Part shown: piece by piece, positions 34,113 to 44,849 of the stretch | Layout of the letters: each line of letters opens with the position of its first letter | Numbering within the stretch: the first letter of the stretch is position 1 | Assembly: GCF_013204885.1 (NCBI RefSeq) | Contig: NZ_JABMKX010000004.1 | Location: 186,001 to 250,000 of the forward strand | Length of the DNA: 64,000 nucleotides | Direction of reading: 5' to 3' | Source of the DNA: Paenibacillus tritici | GTDB lineage: Bacteria > Bacillota > Bacilli > Paenibacillales > Paenibacillaceae | Translations under genes and position numbers: made by a program | Notes under the pieces: model-generated | Told to the model about the DNA's origin: nothing | Database searches by the model: none | What the model saw: the letters and a program-made list of their open reading frames with translations, nothing else

Positions 34113-34141
34113 CACTTCTAGGCACCTACCCACATACAATA
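34113..34141 (+). promoter_or_regulatory. Sporulation promoter of sigK (sigma-E/sigma-K type)
   Basis: CACT, then exactly 16 nt, then CATACAATA. The -10 element matches both the sigma-K pattern CATAnnnTA and the sigma-E pattern CATACAnT; the -35 matches the sigma-K pattern mACm in three of four bases. In B. subtilis sigK is first transcribed by sigma-E and then by sigma-K itself. The site lies 70 bp upstream of the TTG start. Confidence 0.65.
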
Positions 34142-34211
34142 AAAGGACCATGAACCCGTTGTTCTCATTGCTGATCGGTTTCATTGTACATGTGCGGGAG
34201 GTGTCGCCAAG

Positions 34212-34913
34212 TTGCCTGGAATCATAAGCACGATTGCACTGCTGATCAAAGAACTGACGCTGCTGGTATCTTACGTAAGGAACAACGCTTTTCCCCAACC
34301 TCTATCGGAGCAGGATGAGAGCAAATACTTAGGGATGATGGCCGAAGGAGATGCCAAAGCGCGAAACCTGCTGATTGAGCATAACCTGAGGCTGGTTGCC
34401 CATATAGTGAAGAAATTCGACAACACCGGCGAAGATATGGAGGACCTGATCTCCATCGGCACGATTGGGCTGATCAAGGCCATCGAGAGCTACCGCCCGA
34501 ACAAGGGCACGAAGCTGGCTACTTTTGCGGCTAGATGTATAGAAAACGAAATATTGATGCATCTCCGTTCGCTGAAAAAGACCCGGAAAGACGTGTCCCT
34601 GCACGATCCGATCGGGACCGATAAGGAAGGGAATGAGATCACGCTGATTGATATCCTCGGCTCGGAAGCGGATGATGTGATCAAGGAAGTGGATCTGAAG
34701 ATTGAGAAGAGCAAAATCTATCGTAATCTTGATATATTGGATGAACGGGAAAAGGAAGTCGTCGTCGGGCGCTTCGGCCTGGATACCGGCGGAGAAGAGC
34801 GGACGCAGCGGGAGATTGCGAAGGACTTAGGGATCTCGCGGAGTTATGTGTCGCGGATTGAGAAGAGGGCGCTGATGAAGCTGTATCATGAGTTTTATAA
34901 GGTGAAGCGTTAG
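34212..34913 (+). CDS. sigK: RNA polymerase sporulation sigma factor pro-SigK (intact)
   Basis: 233 aa, started at the TTG at 34212 that follows GGGAGGTG by 8 nt. The first 20 or so residues ([20 protein letters not shown]) form the hydrophobic pro-sequence removed by SpoIVFB-type protease in the mother cell; [11 protein letters not shown] begins the mature factor. Region 2 has [12 protein letters not shown] and [15 protein letters not shown], and region 4 has [22 protein letters not shown]. Unlike B. subtilis with skin, the reading frame is uninterrupted. The last 93 codons occur again at 38029-38310 with identical protein sequence, and shorter pieces recur at 56539 and 58343, so the 3' part has probably been replaced by incoming DNA. 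Confidence 0.96.
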   Translation: MPGIISTIALLIKELTLLVSYVRNNAFPQPLSEQDESKYLGMMAEGDAKARNLLIEHNLRLVAHIVKKFDNTGEDMEDLISIGTIGLIKAIESYRPNKGTKLATFAARCIENEILMHLRSLKKTRKDVSLHDPIGTDKEGNEITLIDILGSEADDVIKEVDLKIEKSKIYRNLDILDEREKEVVVGRFGLDTGGEERTQREIAKDLGISRSYVSRIEKRALMKLYHEFYKVKR

Positions 34914-34925
34914 AATACAACAGAG

Positions 34926-34954
34926 CAGCTTGTCTACGGGCAGGCTGTTTTTTT
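34926..34954 (+). terminator. Terminator after sigK
   Basis: CAGCTTGTC-TAC-GGGCAGGCTG stem followed by seven T. Confidence 0.85.
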
Positions 34955-35540
34955 GTGCGTATAAATGCGTTTCAATCAAGGGAATATATTAGCAAAACAC
35001 ATCTATTGTTTTTAAACGTATATTTATCGAAAGAACATAGTTCTACAAAAAAAGGTTATGGGTTATCTATTTGTCTACTATTTAGTTGTTATGAATATGT
35101 TTACTGAAAAAAGGGTGCTAATGACGGGTTCAGTAGTTAGCCAAGGAGGAAAATCAAGATCAAGAGCAAACCAGGACAAAATGTAGGGACACCGATGTAC
35201 TACGCCTTTGTATGTCGAAATTATGAATGAAGAGGATGATATGAGTGTGATTGGTTTTGTTGTGAAAAAAGAAGATAAAACGCGATATGGTTTAATACGA
35301 TAGAATACATTTCAGTTGTGAATACCATGGGGCGCCTTTTTCATCTGACGTTATTTCTTCCAACTGGCTTCGTTAACCACACCTGAAGTCTAAATTAAGC
35401 CCCGCCCCAGGCCTAAATTAAGCCACGCCGCAAGTATAATTACAACCCGCCCCAAGTCTGAATACAACTTCTCTAGTCCAAGTTATGATTCTTGTTGATA
35501 CAGCAAGTTCAAATTATATGAAAGCTAGGAGAGGATTTTA
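34955..35540. other. AT-rich region with remnants after sigK
   Basis: About 585 bp with no supported gene. Two short overlapping frames look like decayed coding sequence. One ends at 35228 (IKSKPGQNVGTPMYYAFVCR) behind CAAGGAGGAAAA but lacks a normal start codon. The other is a 26-codon ATG frame at 35223-35303 (MNEEDDMSVIGFVVKKEDKT). Degenerate repeats follow at 35384-35472. Base composition is clearly more AT-rich than before 34900. Confidence 0.5.
35384..35472. repeat. Degenerate tandem repeat, about 22-24-bp units
   Basis: Three to four imperfect units of the type AGTCTAAATTAAGCCCCGCC follow each other upstream of the serine hydrolase gene. Conservation between units is partial. Confidence 0.6.
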
Positions 35541-37655
35541 TTGGACAAGAAACGAAACCACCGCACGATCGGCATCCTGACCGCTCTGCTGACGCTCAGT
35601 CTTGTTGCAGAAACAAGCGCGCACGCGCAACAGCAGACTGAATCCAATCCGTCTGTCGCCGTCAAACAACTTGCCTCACTCGGCAGCACCGTACTTCCGT
35701 TATCTGAGGTAGCCGCCGCATCGGAAAATTTTACGAGCGGACCTCGTGAAGCCGAGGAAGTAGAGGCGTTCCTAGATGCTTTTTTTGCCAAGGATGCCAT
35801 CAAACAAAAGGCCGGGTCCATTACGGTTTCCGTTGTTCAAGACGGGAAAGTACTCGCATCCAAAGGCTACGGTGCAACCGACCAAACGTCGAAGTCGCCG
35901 GTAGACGCAAGAAAGACCACCTACAGGATTGGATCCGTTTCAAAAGTATTCACGGCAACCGCCATCATGCAACTTATAGATCAAGGGAAAATTTCACTTC
36001 AGGACAACATTGAAAAGTATCTGAACCGTTACAAAGTAACCAATCCCTTCGGTACACCGGTCACGATAGGGAATCTGTTAACACATACGACCGGTTTTGA
36101 AGTGCGCGAAATTACAGATGCCAACTTCCTGGTCGATGATTCCCAGAAGCCGATCTCGCTGAAAGAAAACATCTTCAATCAGTTCCCGCCAGTCGTTCGA
36201 AAGCCCGGAACGTCATACATGTACGATAATTTCGCATCGGAGCTTCAAGGATACATCGTCCAGCAGGTAAGCGGAGAGCCCTTCGGGAGCTATATTCAAA
36301 AGCATTTATTCCAACCGCTCGGCATGACCTCCAGTAGCTTTAGCCTGACTAAGGATTTGGTTGGACGGCTTGCAACTTCTTACGATGTGGCGGGTAATGT
36401 CATTCCGTTGTACTCTTTTTCACCAAGTGAGTGGCCAGAGGGCAGCATGATTTCGACCGCTTCCGATATGGCGCTGTTTATGAAAACTTTGCTGAATGAT
36501 GGTCGGACAGCTAACGGCACCGTTATCCTGTCGCCCGAATCGGTGAAAGCGATGTCGACCTACCACATGGCCATTCATCCAGATTGGCCGGACACGACAT
36601 ACGGCTTTGAAGCGCCTGTTGTTCCGTCCAAAACGAACGGGGAACACGTAATCTCCAAAGGTGGCGATCTTCTAGGTTTCAGTTCGTTGATGTGGCTGCT
36701 GCCAGACCGCAAAACGGGTGTCTTCGTTTCATACAGTATGAATGAGGAGCTGCGCGCTGACCTGTTTACCGCATTTATGGATCATTATTATGCTGGTGGC
36801 AAAACTACGTTCGGATCGAAGGACTTCAAGCCGCAGTCCGAAGACGATCTTGCTAAATTCGAAGGTCTGTATTCCGATTTGCGGTACAAATTTCTTGCCA
36901 AAGTCGAAGCCGCAGGTAAAGGTGTACTAATCGTGAGTAACTTAAATGGCCGCCACGTGCTAAAGCAGGTGAACGATCTATTGTTCTTGGATGAAGAGGG
37001 TAAGCCACTCGCATTCAAGACGGATGCCGACGGCCGCATCATCTACCTGAAATACACTAATTACGTCACCTATGCAGCCAAAATGTCAGAGGATTCGGCC
37101 GGATTTCCAGACATATCGGCCAATCATCCGTATGCCAGTTACATACTCGGTCTGCAGTCGTTCGGTTACTTGACAGATGATCCGTCAAAGCCGTTTCAAC
37201 CTCTACAAGCCGTTACACGGGGAGCATTTATCCATGCGGTTACCGCATTATTAAGCATTCAGGGATCAGTCAACCCGTCTTCGTTCTTAGACATTGAAGA
37301 TTCTCCGTACCGAAAAGATATTCAAGTGGCTGCGGAGATCGGCCTACTGAATGGAACCGGGGGCGGCCTGTTCGAACCGGATCGTCCGATCCGCCGTGAA
37401 GAGGCAGCCGTCATCCTCATCCGACTTGTTGCGGGATTAGGACTTAAGGTGCCAGATCCCACGGTTGCGCTCGCGCCCGGCACGTCAAAGTGGGCCGTCG
37501 ATTCCGTCAAATCTGTTATGGACTTGAAGCTTCATGGTCCGGAGGTGACCGAATCGAACGGTTCCTTCGATTTCGACTCGCAACGGGAGTTAAACAAACA
37601 AGAGTTGGCGGCTCTGTTGTTCACGATGTTGCTTGCGGATAATTTAAAGTATTAG
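35541..37655 (+). CDS. Secreted serine hydrolase (class C beta-lactamase fold) with SLH-type domains
   Basis: 704 aa from the TTG at 35541 (AGGAGAGGA upstream). A signal peptide occupies residues about 1-30 (RTIGILTALLTLSLVAETSA). Residues about 75-430 are a beta-lactamase/DD-peptidase domain with SxxK as GSVSKVFTATA near 133, the Tyr motif MYDNFASE, and HVISKGGDL near the third active-site position. From about residue 510 there are two to three S-layer homology-like modules (FPDISANHPYASYILGL, FLDIEDSPYRKDIQVAAEIG and FEPDRPIRREEAAVILIRL), which would hold it on the cell wall. Substrate (peptidoglycan peptide or ester) unknown. It lies in the first DNA segment bounded by sigK copies. Confidence 0.85.
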   Translation: MDKKRNHRTIGILTALLTLSLVAETSAHAQQQTESNPSVAVKQLASLGSTVLPLSEVAAASENFTSGPREAEEVEAFLDAFFAKDAIKQKAGSITVSVVQDGKVLASKGYGATDQTSKSPVDARKTTYRIGSVSKVFTATAIMQLIDQGKISLQDNIEKYLNRYKVTNPFGTPVTIGNLLTHTTGFEVREITDANFLVDDSQKPISLKENIFNQFPPVVRKPGTSYMYDNFASELQGYIVQQVSGEPFGSYIQKHLFQPLGMTSSSFSLTKDLVGRLATSYDVAGNVIPLYSFSPSEWPEGSMISTASDMALFMKTLLNDGRTANGTVILSPESVKAMSTYHMAIHPDWPDTTYGFEAPVVPSKTNGEHVISKGGDLLGFSSLMWLLPDRKTGVFVSYSMNEELRADLFTAFMDHYYAGGKTTFGSKDFKPQSEDDLAKFEGLYSDLRYKFLAKVEAAGKGVLIVSNLNGRHVLKQVNDLLFLDEEGKPLAFKTDADGRIIYLKYTNYVTYAAKMSEDSAGFPDISANHPYASYILGLQSFGYLTDDPSKPFQPLQAVTRGAFIHAVTALLSIQGSVNPSSFLDIEDSPYRKDIQVAAEIGLLNGTGGGLFEPDRPIRREEAAVILIRLVAGLGLKVPDPTVALAPGTSKWAVDSVKSVMDLKLHGPEVTESNGSFDFDSQRELNKQELAALLFTMLLADNLKY

Positions 37656-37672
37656 AAGTAAATGGTATATTA

Positions 37673-37860
37673 GTCTGCGAAGCAGAGAAGAGAAAGCTAG
37701 GATTACAGCCTTGCGATATCAAGATTATGGCTGCCATCGCTCTGCTCGAGAGATTTTTGAGCGAGCAGCAAACCGGTGAAGGAAAAACGTTCTCTGCTGT
37801 TAGGCCTGCTTATCTAAATGCGCTGACCGACGAAGGCGTTCATGTACTGGCAGGTGCTAC
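37673..37860 (+). pseudogene. SecA remnant (motor-domain N-terminal fragment)
   Basis: Translating from 37673 gives VCEAEKRKLGLQPCDIKIMA, then ALLERFLSEQQTGEGKTFSA and YLNALTDEGVHVL. This follows the SecA motor segment around the Walker A motif (normally MKTGEGKT) closely, then loses similarity after about 37860 and stops at 37919-37921. There is no start codon with a ribosome site and nothing else of SecA (over 700 residues) remains. It lies between the serine hydrolase gene and the sigK 3' copy. Confidence 0.75.
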
Positions 37861-38028
37861 AAATTCCGCCGAACCAGTCAAACATACGGATCGACCATCC
37901 GCACCGGATTTGTATCCATAAAGAAGCCATAAGAGTAACTGGAGAACATATCTAGATAAATGGGATTTTATGGTAAAAAATATTCTATCTGGTGAGGTTC
38001 GACTTAATTTTGAACGTGTTGCTACGCG
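37861..38028. other. Spacer up to the sigK 3' copy
   Basis: About 170 bp without recognised features, joining the secA remnant to the duplicated sigK end. The similarity to sigK starts abruptly at 38029. Confidence 0.4.
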
Positions 38029-38310
38029 AACGAGATCACGCTGATCGACATTCTCGGTTCGGAAGCGGACGATGTAATTAAAGAAGTTGACCTTAAAATC
38101 GAGAAAAGCAAAATCTATCGTAACCTCGATATTTTGGATGAACGGGAGAAAGAAGTCGTGGTTGGACGGTTTGGGCTCGATACAGGCGGGGAAGAGCGGA
38201 CGCAGCGGGAGATTGCGAAGGATCTGGGGATCTCGCGGAGTTATGTGTCGCGGATTGAGAAGAGGGCGCTGATGAAGCTGTATCATGAGTTTTATAAGGT
38301 GAAGCGGTGA
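38029..38310 (+). pseudogene. Displaced sigK 3' end (93 codons + stop)
   Basis: Encodes [20 protein letters not shown] through to the end (HEFYKVKR), identical in protein to residues 141-233 of the intact SigK at 34212. All nucleotide differences are synonymous: about 29 in the first 165 nt but only about 4 in the last 117 nt. No start codon, pro-sequence or region 2 precedes it, and upstream sequence is unrelated, so it is not expressed as a sigma factor. The pattern is that of a host 3' end displaced by an element that integrated at codon 141 and supplied a new 3' end. Confidence 0.95.
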
Positions 38311-38322
38311 GGTAGGAAATTG

Positions 38323-38370
38323 CCTGTAGGAATGAGATGTTAGATGTCTCGATCCTGCAGGTTATTTATG
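38323..38370 (+). terminator. Terminator following the displaced sigK end
   Basis: CCTGTAGGA / TCCTGCAGG stem with a 21-nt loop, then TTATTTATG. It differs from the terminator after the intact sigK, as expected if the two ends come from different genomes. Confidence 0.6.
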
Positions 38371-38456
38371 CGTTTATGCATAGAGCTTAGGGTGATATAA
38401 ATTACACTGTACTGTGATATACTCGAACTATAAGTGAAAAATGAGGTGTTTGTGTA

Positions 38457-38636
38457 ATGATGAATCTTACGAAGGACCTTGCTAAATTGATCCGGTTAAC
38501 GGGTGACCGTGCGAGATTGGATGCCAAAGCATATGGGACATATATAGTCTATAAGACAGCTGAAGGACAAATCGTAAAAGAATATACCACAGGAAAGATT
38601 GAAAAATTGAATGAACAGGATTTCACTTATGAATGA
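38457..38636 (+). CDS. Small protein of unknown function (59 aa)
   Basis: An ATG frame of 59 codons: MMNLTKDLAKLIRLTGDRAR, then LDAKAYGTYIVYKTAEGQIV, ending KIEKLNEQDFTYE. ATGAGGTG lies about 10 nt upstream, and a TATACT hexamer preceded by TG (38418-38424 region) could be an extended -10. Balanced composition and a plausible alpha/beta pattern support a real gene, but I know no family. It is the first gene after the displaced sigK end. Confidence 0.5.
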   Translation: MMNLTKDLAKLIRLTGDRARLDAKAYGTYIVYKTAEGQIVKEYTTGKIEKLNEQDFTYE

Positions 38637-38691
38637 AACTGTTGCAACGATGTTTGTGTTTGCAGGAATCTGTTAACAATAGCGCATTTAT

Positions 38692-38724
38692 AAAGCAACT
38701 TGTCTGCGGATGAGTTGCTTTTTG
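38692..38724 (-). terminator. Terminator near the 3' end of the AraC gene
   Basis: AAAGCAACT / AGTTGCTTT stem with T and A tracts on either side; it can end both the small gene (+) and the AraC gene (-). Confidence 0.7.
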
Positions 38725-38734
38725 TTGTTCAAAC

Positions 38735-39583
38735 TTAATTTTGAACAGGTTTTGTTTTACGGATATATCGTCCTGGAGATACCCCTTCTGACTTCGTAAA
38801 TTGTTTGGTGAATGAATATATATCCCCGTAACCCAGACTAACGGCTACGTGTTTGATGGGAAGTCCGGAGAGCAGCATCATTTTGGCCTGTCTCATTAAA
38901 TGCTCAGTGTGATATCGCTTAGGGGAAATCCCGGTAGTCTCTTTGAAAAATTTTCGAAAGTTCTCGTAGCCCATATTCACGGCAGATGCCACTTCCTGAA
39001 TATCAAAGTGAATATCATTGGAGACACTAATCAGCTCACAGGCTTTTGTTATTTTACTATCATTTTCATTGCTATGAGCATTATGAATGCTACTGTGTAA
39101 TCGGATAATCAAATCCTGAGACTTCATTAGCAGGGAGGGAAGACTTTCATCTGTTGCACTTTTCAAGGCTTTCAGTAAGGAAACAAAATCAAAGAAAAAA
39201 TCATTTGTATGTTGTGTCGATTGGACTTCCTTGTCGGAATTAATAATTCCAAGTGTCTTTAAATATGAATAGACAGGATACCCGACACTGATATAAAATT
39301 CGATCCAATTCCCATCTGGTTCAATTGCAGTAGTGTGCAAACGTTCTGGTAAACGTTGAACCAGATCACCTGCTTGCATAGGAGTAACGGTACCGTCCGT
39401 CGAAATAAACGTTCCACTGCCTTGCAATACTACAAAACAGCTGTAATAACCTATCTTAAAATCATATTGAGAACGCTCTGCTGATCTTTTCCGCATAAAG
39501 CCGCAAGATACAATACCCTGATTAAAATCTTTACCGATACAGCGGTAGATTACATCATTTTCATTAATGTCTGCAAAATTCAT
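38735..39583 (-). CDS. AraC-family transcriptional regulator
   Basis: 282 aa. Residues about 40-120 form a cupin sensor domain (VVLQGSGTFISTDGTVTPMQ, QAGDLVQRLPERLH). Residues 180-280 are the double helix-turn-helix of AraC regulators (FDIQEVASAVNMGYENFRKF and PIKHVAVSLGYGDIYSFTKQ), closing with GVSPGRYIRK. It is divergent from lacZ with a 118-bp shared region, so it most probably controls lacZ in response to a sugar. Codon use is AT-rich like the rest of this segment. Confidence 0.88.
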   Translation of the reverse strand: MNFADINENDVIYRCIGKDFNQGIVSCGFMRKRSAERSQYDFKIGYYSCFVVLQGSGTFISTDGTVTPMQAGDLVQRLPERLHTTAIEPDGNWIEFYISVGYPVYSYLKTLGIINSDKEVQSTQHTNDFFFDFVSLLKALKSATDESLPSLLMKSQDLIIRLHSSIHNAHSNENDSKITKACELISVSNDIHFDIQEVASAVNMGYENFRKFFKETTGISPKRYHTEHLMRQAKMMLLSGLPIKHVAVSLGYGDIYSFTKQFTKSEGVSPGRYIRKTKPVQN

Positions 39584-42806
<3,223 letters not shown>

Positions 42807-42844
42807 GAAGGATAATAGCCTGTAGACTTACAATAGAGCATTTT

Positions 42845-42879
42845 AAAAGCAACTTTCCAACAGGGAGGTTGCTTTTTTT
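42845..42879 (+). terminator. Terminator after lacZ
   Basis: AAAAGCAAC / GGTTGC stem with a loop of about 13 nt, followed by TTTTTTT. Confidence 0.85.
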
Positions 42880-43013
42880 GTTAGGTCAAGGTGCTGGATT
42901 AATTCCAGAAAAATATTTTAAAAATAAAGTTTTCACTGTTGTGGAGTGTTATTATGACATACAAAGAAATATATGATCTTTAGTAGGGGAAAAGAAAGGA
43001 GGTCATCGCGTTA

Positions 43014-44810
43014 GTGAAAGGGTTCTCGATGTATATAGGCGGGATTTCCATCAAAAACAAAATCTTCATCTCGAATATCTTAATCATTGTCGTATTTATT
43101 TCCACTCAGTCGTACTTTGCCAATACGATCTCACAGAAGGCCATTATTGAGAAAGAGATCAATAATTCATCGCGGGAGCTTGTGCTGATCCAGAACAACC
43201 TTCAAACCTTGGTATCAACCATTGAAGATTATTCAAAAATTCTGGCCAGCGACTATCGGTTGCAGAACGAGCTGTATAACGATTTGTTATTAAATACTAA
43301 GCACGAGGACAGCAAGCCGGTTGGGGGGTTAAATAATCTTTCGATGAAAAAAACACTTTCAGAGACGATCAGCAATATTGTGGAGCCTAACACAAAAATC
43401 AAAGCGGTAAGCATCCTCACCTCGAATCATCATTGGGTGGACGTCGGGTTCGCTGATAACGCCTATGCTTCACGCATATTTGGTGACGGTTATGGACCGG
43501 AGGATCGTTACTATTTACCCGTCTGGACAAGTTTAATTAAATTCGGATTTTTGTATGAGGGTGAAGACAGCGTATTTGCGGTGTCCAAGACGGTTATTCA
43601 CAAGGATACCGGTAAAATGATAGGCAGAATTTTTTTGTACGTGAAAGAAACGACGATTGCCTCGATTTACGAGGAAGGGGAAAATAAGGGCGGGGATTTT
43701 TATATCGTTGATTCCGCCGGCCGGATTATTTCCTCACAGAATAAAGCCAAGTTATACCGGGATTTCAAGGAAGCCGTCTCCATAAGTCTTCCCGAGACGG
43801 GGAAAGACACAACGTTTACCCAGGGCAGCGGAAGTGAAGAAATGCTGATATTCACCCATCGCTTCGAACCGTTGAAATGGACAATTGTAAGCGCTATCCC
43901 TATGAAGAATATTTCTTCAGGCCGGAAAGAAATCAATCAATTGATTCTCGGGGTCGGTGCAGCATGTTTGTTACTGGCATTAATTGTGTCCTTCCTGCTG
44001 TCCCGATCGATCACACGGCACATCTTCCAGCTTGCCAAGACCATGAGGCAGATCCGGTCTGGACAGATGCAAGTCAGGAGCCCCTACCAATCCAAAGACG
44101 AGATCGGATATTTAAGCGAGGGCTTCAATAACTTAATGGATCGTATGGAGGCGCTGATGGCCGAAAACGTTGAGAAACAAAGGACAAAGGCTGAGATCGA
44201 ATTTAAATTGCTGCAATCGCAAGTGAAGCCTCATTTTTTGTACAACACGGTGGAAACGATTATTTCGCTCATTAAGCTAGGCTTAGGGAAGCAAGCCATA
44301 CAGGCAGCCCAATACATGGCGAATTTCTATAAGATCTCGTTAAGCAAAGGTGATGATATCATCCCGATAGGTGAAGAGATGCGTTTAACAGAAAGCTATT
44401 TGGAAATTCAACAGCTGCGTTATGTGGAATATATGGAGTATACGATGGAAATTGACCATGACATTATGTCCTATTCGATACCGAAGCTGACCTTGCAGCC
44501 CATCGTCGAGAATGCGATCTATCACGGATTGAAGCTTAAAAAGGAAAAAGGAATCATACGCATTTCAGGAAGGCGAAACGGAAACCAGCTGGAAATTGAA
44601 ATTTATGATAACGGCGCCGGTATGCACAAGAATCAAATCAAGGCAATTATGGACGGGACCAGCGTTCCTGATGAAATTAACGGATTTGGGATCAGAAGCG
44701 TATCCAATCGGATCCGAATGCTGTACGGGGAAAGATACGGTCTGCAGGTTGAAAGCGAATACGGCGTTTATACGAAAATTATAGTCGTGCTGCCTCTGCG
44801 TTATCATTAA
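43014..44810 (+). CDS. Sensor histidine kinase, YesM type
   Basis: 598 aa from the GTG at 43014 (AAAGGAGGT upstream). A membrane helix at residues about 14-34, an extracellular Cache-like sensing domain to about residue 300, a second helix (LILGVGAACLLLALIVSFLL), then HAMP (MRQIRSGQMQVRSPYQSKDE). The phospho-accepting His lies in QSQVKPHFLYNTVETI near 405. The ATPase domain has NAIYHG, DNGAGM and GFGIRSVSNRI. Such kinases sense oligosaccharides or their binding proteins at the membrane. It is followed 39 bp later by its response regulator, then a sugar ABC importer. Confidence 0.92.
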   Translation: MKGFSMYIGGISIKNKIFISNILIIVVFISTQSYFANTISQKAIIEKEINNSSRELVLIQNNLQTLVSTIEDYSKILASDYRLQNELYNDLLLNTKHEDSKPVGGLNNLSMKKTLSETISNIVEPNTKIKAVSILTSNHHWVDVGFADNAYASRIFGDGYGPEDRYYLPVWTSLIKFGFLYEGEDSVFAVSKTVIHKDTGKMIGRIFLYVKETTIASIYEEGENKGGDFYIVDSAGRIISSQNKAKLYRDFKEAVSISLPETGKDTTFTQGSGSEEMLIFTHRFEPLKWTIVSAIPMKNISSGRKEINQLILGVGAACLLLALIVSFLLSRSITRHIFQLAKTMRQIRSGQMQVRSPYQSKDEIGYLSEGFNNLMDRMEALMAENVEKQRTKAEIEFKLLQSQVKPHFLYNTVETIISLIKLGLGKQAIQAAQYMANFYKISLSKGDDIIPIGEEMRLTESYLEIQQLRYVEYMEYTMEIDHDIMSYSIPKLTLQPIVENAIYHGLKLKKEKGIIRISGRRNGNQLEIEIYDNGAGMHKNQIKAIMDGTSVPDEINGFGIRSVSNRIRMLYGERYGLQVESEYGVYTKIIVVLPLRYH

Positions 44811-44849
44811 TCCGCAATCCAAGGAGTGAACAGAATAGGAGATATGACC

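Noticed and set aside
34212..34913. sigK interrupted by a skin element
   Set aside because: The reading frame is complete from pro-sequence to C-terminus; only its 3' end is duplicated downstream. No recombinase gene is present in the window.
38029..38310. Second functional sigma factor gene
   Set aside because: It lacks a start codon, the pro-sequence and region 2; only the last 93 codons exist.
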